Below, piece by piece: positions 58,301 to 64,000 of a stretch of 64,000 bases of DNA. Location of the stretch: contig NC_088296.1 in NCBI RefSeq assembly GCF_032854445.1, forward strand, positions 14,048,706 through 14,112,705, written 5' to 3'. Both the position numbers and the translations under genes were made by a program. The stretch comes from Liolophura sinensis (Eukaryota; Mollusca; Polyplacophora; Chitonida; Chitonidae). Every line of letters starts with the position of its first letter. Positions within the stretch are counted from its first letter, which is position 1. The notes under the pieces are model-generated. The model had not been told where the DNA came from, made no database searches, and saw only the letters and a list, made by a program, of their open reading frames with translations.

Positions 58301-61095
58301 TTCCGCTGACATGCACAAAATACACGTTTTGCTGACTTGCACAAAATACACGTTTCGCTGACATGCACCAAATACCTGTCTCGCTGACATGCACCAAATA
58401 AATATGCCCAATTATATATAACGGCATCCTTCCTTCAATTACATGTATTATCTAATATGTGTCTTTTTGCTGTGAAAGAAACTAACACAGTACGACTCGG
58501 CTAGACAAAAGCCATAAAACTTGTGGTTTTGAATTTCCTTTATTCAGGTGATTGTTAGTGAAGGAGAACCGAAGCCTTCTTACGTTAGAATCAATAGCTT
58601 CACATTTCACACTTACCTAAACAATGTCCAGTTGTTGATCGACTGTACCCAGCAGAACAAATACAGCTGTAAGTACCGTTGTTATTCTTCCTCCCATCAC
58701 ACGTGGTGTTTGTAGAACAGCTCTTGTTAGCACTGCATGATTCTGTCCTCGGAGAACACGAAAATAGAAAAGAAACAAACGGTTACACTTAGTGTCATTT
58801 TGAAATGCACTTTTTAAAATTTGGACTATAAGTTTGATTTGACGTTTTTTTTTTTATCAGTATCTATATTTGTAACCTTTTTAGATATTTTAAGTTTACT
58901 GGAACGTGTTGTCTGATGATGTATCCGTTAAAAAGCACTAAAAAACAGTTGTGTATGTAATACTGAGGGACTTTTGCTGGCCGAGTTGTCTAAAGCGGTC
59001 TACGCGAATACCACCATCTATGCACTGACAAATACGGTCCAACTATTATTTGATCGAATGCGACAGCATATGACGAGATTAACGTCAAAAAAGTGCAAGG
59101 TGCCAAGGTTGTCTTCTTAACTCTGCTCTTTGCCCCCAGATGTAGTTGTTTCTAATATAGGAGTATCACATTAGATTATCAAATGACCTAAATCGTCCGT
59201 TGTTTATCGCAAGGGATTGACGGTAAAGCCAGGTACACGTCTCGTTGCTATAGGATCATCTCTGCTGGAGAAAAATTCTAAAATTTATTTTGATTAAAGA
59301 CTTAGAGCATAGGGGGTAAAACCACGTCAGCCACGACATTGTGATCACACGTTGTGGTCAGGCAGTCACACGTAACTGGTGAAATACGTCCTCTTCCTGA
59401 CAGTTGCAGATACCAACATAACAAATGACGAGATTGTATGCGTAACTACCACTTTTTTAATTGACCTGGCGTATCTCAGCGTTGCGGTTGGTAATAACAT
59501 TGAAAACTTACAGGGACAGCTTTGACATATCAAATCGTATGGGGATTTATGTTCATATTAGATGACAGTTTTGAAGTACATATATATTATTATATTTTAT
59601 TTTATGAATATTATTACATTTTGCGACTTTTATAACAAAAGTAGCTGTTATACAGTCAGACCTCAAACGAAATGGTGCCTCCATATCCAGTTTTTTCCGG
59701 CTTAAATAAGCTATGACGCAATTATGGGCATTGCCTACTTCTGTTGACGTTTGTCAAACATATCTAGATGTCAGCAGAAGTGGTCCGGCTCTTTCCTCAA
59801 AGCTCCATATCACAGATCTGGGCGAATTCACATGTATATGCACTAAAGAGAGCTCTTCCACCGTGCCTACAGCTATTACTATGGACATTTTCGAAACTTA
59901 TACAGTACATACTTGCATGGAAGATACATCTATGTATCTACCTTCGCTAGATTTAAAGGAAACTACAGATTCTCCAGATGATGTAAACATATATTTCTAC
60001 AAAGACCAAAACGGTTTCCTGTCTCGCAGATTTTATGACAAGAAGGGTAGTTTCAGTTTTGAAATTGTAAAGTATTCTTATACTCGGGTAGCAATTTAAC
60101 GAAGGGTGCTGCATGTGGCGTGTACATATCCCGCCTTGTGGCATTTGTTAGATCCGATGCTTTACTCGTAGTCAACGATCTCAATCAACGTCATAGGTTG
60201 TTACTGCAGAAAAAAAAGTGTGTCAACTTTATACTATCAAACGCCTTCACACTTAGTTTCTTAAGTTTTACAATGAGTATAAATCTGTCGTAAGTAAATA
60301 TGGACACAGTCTAGAAATGCTGGCAGTCTGCTCCACAAATGCGTGTACCTTCGCTCAACCCTGAGCTAGGAACAATATGTTTGTGGTCTTAGATCTCCAC
60401 GTTGGAGACATAATTGAGGTATGTATGCATTCACATTGATAATGCGGGCCTCCGTGACGTAGGGGTTTAGCACGCCACCGCGGCAGAGGGACTCAGCCGC
60501 CTCCAACCAGTGCGGTTGACGCGAGACCAAGTTCAGCTCATGCTGGCTACCTCTCCGGCCGTGCGTGGGAACGTCGGCAACCAGTGGATGGTCGTGAGGT
60601 TTCACCTGGGCTCTCGTGTTTCTTCTCATCACAAGGCCGGCCGCCGTCGTGTAAGTGAGATATACTTGAGTACGACACGTAAAAACACAATCAAATCAGG
60701 AAATAAACAAATAACTAATGCGGTCGTTGTGAATGCAAGTCTAGCTCAAGCTTGCCTCGCCTACGGCCGCACGTACGAAGGTTTTCCAGCAACCTGCGGA
60801 TGGTGGTGGGTTTCCGTTGTCTGTCCGGTTTCCCTCAACTGTAATGCTAACCGTCTTCGAATAAAATTTTAATGGTCTTTCTATTATTGCTTAATTCCTT
60901 TTTATTGTTTCTCTCCTGCTAACCTAGTTTCTAAAGGTTCTGAATTTTTTAGCTTACCGTGACAATGTATTAAAGGTGGTGTTACTAAGTTGGATACAGT
61001 GCTTTTGACGAAGCCGATTTTACACACACATGCCGACCTGTCACACCTGGATCCATGACCACATCTAATACCGTTACACAGCGCCGCCTCGGAAC
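51766..61095 (-). CDS. EGF-repeat transmembrane receptor with Tyr-motif tail (3' part of gene)
   Basis: Recognised exons in transcript order: 61095-60958, 58742-58617, 57807-57673 (one EGF-like module each), 56047 up to about 56118 (half an EGF module), 55440-55375, 55093-55010 and 54319-54221 (Ser/Thr/Pro-rich stalk), 53380-53287 (transmembrane helix), 52363-51766 (tail and stop). Phases fit for all joins except into the 56.1-kb exon. No signal peptide or start codon was found, so the gene probably extends beyond 61.1 kb or out of the window. The plan (EGF modules, O-glycosylation-prone stalk, single helix, tyrosine-rich tail) resembles MEGF10/Draper-like phagocytic or adhesion receptors; that assignment is inference from architecture only. 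Confidence 0.78.
52426..52698 (+). mobile_element. SINE family 1, full length
   Basis: Head gggcctctatggctcagttg, box B-like gagttcaagtcc, body and aaataaataa tail, in the intron between the transmembrane and tail exons of the minus-strand receptor. Confidence 0.88.
53287..53380 (-). CDS. Receptor exon h: transmembrane helix
   Basis: 94 nt, phase 1 to 2, acceptor tttcag and donor gtaaga. It encodes DDASQTLVIALAGGISGG followed by VVFIAIVVIILITR, one membrane-spanning helix with a small Gly-rich start and an Arg stop-transfer residue at the junction. Confidence 0.85.
54221..54319 (-). CDS. Receptor exon g: Ser/Thr stalk
   Basis: 99 nt, phase 1 to 1, acceptor tgttag and donor gtagat. It encodes AGTSSKPETSEKTSPGSP and GQTTTSSEKRMDQK. 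Confidence 0.68.
54725..54850. repeat. Degenerate tandem repeat in a receptor intron
   Basis: Four to five imperfect units around ctcacgcttacaacag and ctcgcgcttatgaaaa. Confidence 0.55.
55010..55093 (-). CDS. Receptor exon f: Ser/Thr stalk, two donors possible
   Basis: 84 nt, phase 1 to 1, acceptor aacag and donor gtaacc. It encodes STSTKQSNRLTTPPTHTM. A second donor (gtatac) after 54986 would extend it by 24 nt, keep phase 1 and add eight mostly hydrophobic residues. Confidence 0.62.
55375..55440 (-). CDS. Receptor exon e: Ser/Thr stalk
   Basis: 66 nt, phase 1 to 1, acceptor tttcag and donor gtatgt. It encodes SSSTTVVTTPSTHKSSTTTP, a low-complexity sequence typical of O-glycosylated stalks. 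Confidence 0.7.
56047..56118 (-). CDS. Receptor exon d: partial EGF module, 5' edge unresolved
   Basis: The frame CQCEEGYRTGPPGENGCIP gives the last half of an EGF module and ends in phase 1 at donor gttgtt, which joins correctly to the next exon. The first cysteines are not present just upstream. The only nearby acceptor (ctcaag, before 56118) would give the wrong phase from exon c, leading to a stop. Either an intervening exon was missed or this module is damaged. Confidence 0.5.
57673..57807 (-). CDS. Receptor exon c: calcium-binding-type EGF module
   Basis: 135 nt, phase 1 to 1, acceptor ttacag and donor gtaagt. It encodes NNDQCSSAPCGANAVCTN and GSFTCTCKEGYHRP, ending AAKCI. NNDQC fits the calcium-binding EGF start, and CTNIPGSFTCTC fits the Asp/Asn hydroxylation consensus. 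Confidence 0.87.
58064..58400. repeat. Minisatellite, 26-bp unit, receptor intron
   Basis: About 13 units of cgctgacatgcaccaaatac plus atgtct between the EGF exons b and c. Because 26 is not a multiple of 3, the minus strand stays open in several frames, giving false ORFs of 68-92 codons. Confidence 0.93.
58617..58742 (-). CDS. Receptor exon b: EGF-like module
   Basis: 126 nt, phase 1 to 1, donor gtaagt. It encodes ESCSANKSCSTNTTC, then NGTYSCICSAGY and GHCLG, a complete six-cysteine EGF module. NKS, NTT and NGT are potential N-glycosylation sites. Another ag 5 nt upstream would shift the frame and is not used here. Confidence 0.82.
   Translation of the reverse strand, partial: NHAVLTRAVLQTPRVMGGRITTVLTAVFVLLGTVDQQLDIV
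59885..60390 (+). repeat. Dispersed repeat type R
   Basis: Long match to 29780-30180 (ctagatttaaaggaaac, tacaaagaccaaaacggttt). It lies within a receptor intron. Confidence 0.65.
60446..60712 (+). mobile_element. SINE family 1
   Basis: Head gggcctccgtgacgtagggg through the body to gtaaaaacacaatcaaatca, in a receptor intron. Confidence 0.83.
60717..60872 (+). mobile_element. SINE family 1, head-truncated second copy
   Basis: Begins in the head-body junction (atgcggtcgttgtgaatgca) right after the previous element, ends at accgtcttcgaataa. The two form a head-to-tail pair. Confidence 0.75.
60958..61095 (-). CDS. Receptor exon a: EGF-like module
   Basis: 138 nt, phase 1 to 1, acceptor ttccag and donor gtaagc on the minus strand. 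It contains CNGIRCGHGSRCDRSACVC followed later by HCHG: six cysteines in EGF order, with a long loop before the last. Confidence 0.82.
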
Positions 61096-61099
61096 CTGG

Positions 61100-64000
61100 A
61101 AATAGAATATGGTATATACTGACAACAGGCCACATTAGTTTTGTCTTAAAAGTGCACATGGAAAGAAAAGTACGAACAGAAAGAACGGATCATTAGCAAA
61201 ATTATCATATTTTAGATAATTAGTCTTCATTAAGATGATAATAATGAAACAGACGTGGTCACGGTGTAACCAATAAATTCACTAGTTTACATGGTTAACC
61301 TTTTTTACAAATCTTATTGTTTGTAAAAATGTGACTTTGCATAATGTGAGTATAATCATCGTAGGAAATAATATGCTCAGAGAGAGGTTCCATCACCAAA
61401 GTTCTCTATTGACTATTGAGTGATAAACCCGCGTATACCTTGCTTTTTTGTTTATTTATTTATTATTATTATTTTTGGATAATGGCATTCATTCTCTACA
61501 TAGACGTCTGCATATAAACTCGAGAATATACTGAAACGGAAAGTAAATATTACATTCATCAGGAAACAGTAAGTCTGCTGGAGATTGCATATTACATGTA
61601 CAAATAAAGCTTTACTTTCTCATATATAACCGAATACATAATCTACAATGCACTATACGTATATCAGCTAACACAACAGTTCCTGACCCATATCAGGCAA
61701 ACTCACACTTGGAATTGGTGGAAAGAACCTGCTATCAAAAATCCGCAGATAATCATCGTGCGTCTTGAATTTATCGCCTGATAAGTCGTAAGAGAATGTC
61801 AGTGAATATGAAAATATCGCCAGCAAATGGGAGGTTGTCGCAATGCTTTTTATTGCATTTTACATCTGCCTAGCTTTGTCACGAGAGTTTCGTACGTCCC
61901 TGGGTAACGGTCATCATGAGTCTTATGCACATTGTTGTTACATAATCCTTAGGACTTCATTCGATCACGTACGCATGTACATGTACGATGTCGGCCAGCA
62001 TTATGGAAACACGACAGACTCCAGGAGAAGACCCCGATCATCCGCTGTTCGCCAGCAAACATTTCATTTGTTCAATGAATAAGCAATTGACTCTACCCGA
62101 ACATTCTGACGTATAGAAAACTCAATAATGTGCATGTGTTAGGTTATCGCGTAGAGTTTTAGATGAGATTTGACATGCAAAACCTCGAAGCAAAAAGTGA
62201 GTTCGACATTTAGGAGTTGAAATAGGCCTATGTTTGTTTTTCGTGACCCAAACAGACCACCATACAACCTCGACATCGAAGTAACCGTCAGTCATACTGT
62301 ATGCTCTCATATCTATATTTGTAATGACGCAGCGGAGCGTGACTGGGTGACAGAAAGCAATTATCACTTTCTCCTAAGATCTTTTTGACAAACACACCTC
62401 TCAAGATTTATCTGTATGTCTTTTATACTTTTTAGGTTAGTTTTGACACACCTTAAAGTCCAAATAAGCTTACAATGTTTCGTCTGCCGGTTTAAGTGAA
62501 AAGGTTTGCCTGGCACTTATCACATGATCAGATTTAACCAATGAAAGTCAGGAACTTGTCACTGTAGCTTGTGTACAGATAGGCTAACGTGTTAAGGTCC
62601 AATTTTCTTCAAAAAATTTAAATTACAAGAAGGGAAGTAATTTTCTGCAAATTTCCTTGATGACAAACCCTTGAAATTGACTTTTTTTGAAAAATCGGTG
62701 AGAACTGATTGTTATGCCCAGGTCAGGTTGAAATCTTAGAATCACAACTCGTTGACTTCGGTGGAGTTTTTTTGTTGTTGCTTACAGATTCTTTCTCTTT
62801 TCCCCTACCTTCCCTTTTACCGTGTAGGACTGGTGGTGTTGAAAGCCTACCTAACTGGTAATCTTATATATTATTTTTGTAAATTATCTAAAAGAACAAC
62901 ATACACACTTCTAAAAGAGCGCTATGAAAGAAACGGACTTCACCGATACACTTGCTAGTGTGAAATACCTGCCAAATCATCACGCCATGTTAAACATGGC
63001 CACACACTTCTGAACGGAAAGCCTTTTTATCTTAACCCACCCTCATTTTGACAGATTTACACTGACACGCCCGGGCAGAAAGGGCGAAAATAAGTGCATC
63101 GAGCAGCGGTCTTTTGTACTCATACAAGTATAGTGCACATTCACATACTTGCTGATTTATTTATTTACTTATTTGATTGATTTATTGGTGATTGATTGAT
63201 TTATTTATTTACCTGAGTCTCAATGTTGGTTAACGCCATACACTATTCGATGGCAACTACAGCTACTCAGGTTTCCTCCACACTATATTCTGACTACAAT
63301 GGTAACATTCTTGGGTATACCGTTAAATACGAACTCAATAAATAGATATAAAAGTTAAACCTGAAAACCAATAATTAAGCAGAGGTTCTTTCTTGGCAAG
63401 CAATTCCAATTTGTATTAGATCTACCATAATGCAGTGCTGTAAAGAGATGGGGTAAAATATATAATTGGAGGAAAACCATTCCTAAATAGTGCAGATATG
63501 CACACTTTACACTCGGCATACACAGACACTTTAGACTCAACTCAACTCAACTCAACCGAAAGGTTGTAAAAGCTCGTAAATGCGAAATAAGGATGGAACT
63601 CTTCTAAAAAGGGCGCTACAATTATATTAAGCAAGCAGTTGAATCTTGAAGTCGTATGGTCATCGGTGACTGAGGCCAATTCTATACGACCAGACGAGTT
63701 GAGTTCAGTTGTGTCTTGAGTACTCCTGTACTCCGAGCTTCAGGGGTGTTAACAACCTTTAATAGGGATTTAATGACCACCCCCCCCCCTCCCTCAATGG
63801 CTCATGAAGTACATGTTGGCTCTCAAATCTTGACTAACGAAGCGGGAAAGGTGGGGGATGGTTGTGGAGGGGGAGGCCGTCAATTTACCAGTAGCGCAAG
63901 CTTAATTTGCTATTGGATGCAACAACAACAATGGCAACCATACTATATATACCATCAATATAGGCTGGAATCATTCAGATACAAAATACATAGGAGTGGT
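61100..64000. other. Region expected to hold the receptor 5' end, no exon confirmed
   Basis: No EGF-like or signal-peptide exon with matching phase was found on the minus strand. ORFs such as 62122-62367 have no recognised domain. There is a C-run near 63780 and an AT-rich tttattt cluster at 63155-63215. Confidence 0.5.
61980..62075 (-). mobile_element. SINE family 1 fragment (degenerate)
   Basis: Only gtcggccagcattatgg and the catccgctg segment with its neighbours are recognisable. Confidence 0.45.

Noticed and set aside
58066-58427. Cys-rich secreted peptide genes on the minus strand
   Set aside because: Three overlapping frames open in one tandem repeat; no signal peptide or splice support.
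62122-62367. Possible upstream exon of the minus-strand receptor
   Set aside because: No EGF cysteine pattern, no signal peptide and no splice boundaries in the required phase.

Overview
The window is intron-rich, repeat-dense eukaryotic nuclear DNA. Coding exons are short (49 to 598 nt), bounded by GT-AG introns and often in phase 1. Many tRNA-derived SINEs, minisatellites and other dispersed repeats lie between them. The proteins are metazoan (EGF-like, zona pellucida (ZP) and single-pass membrane domains). The SINE tails resemble repeats I associate with marine lophotrochozoans, most likely a mollusc. The species cannot be named from the sequence, and most six-frame ORFs are chance frames in introns or repeats.

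Layout. (1) 1-7118: repeat-rich DNA upstream of the first gene, opening with a minisatellite. (2) 7119-18785, + strand: ten-exon gene A, a predicted 456-residue secretory-pathway protein with signal peptide, two EGF-like modules, a ZP domain, an RRRR cleavage site, one transmembrane helix and a short tail with PPTY. (3) 20175-21480: a decayed third copy of exons 7-8 (perhaps the start of exon 9), with broken splice sites and a deletion. (4) 23090-31618: DNA largely collinear with the region upstream of gene A. (5) 31619-45196, + strand: ten-exon gene B, 463 residues, a paralog of A with the same architecture and intron phases. (6) 46.2-51.7 kb: intergenic, mostly repeats. (7) 51766-61095, - strand: the 3' part of an unrelated receptor gene with EGF modules, a Ser/Thr-rich stalk, a transmembrane helix and a 199-residue tyrosine-rich tail. 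Its 5' end was not found. (8) 61.1-64 kb: no gene recognised.

Genes A and B arose by tandem duplication of a unit of about 23-26 kb that included flanking DNA. Two SINE insertions with target-site duplications are present in copy B, and the matching sites in copy A look empty, so they postdate the duplication. The relic shows the array once held at least part of a third copy. A and B probably make cleavable ZP-polymer proteins at a cell surface or in an extracellular coat. The minus-strand gene looks like a phagocytic or adhesion-type signalling receptor. No functional link between the two kinds of gene can be shown from sequence.
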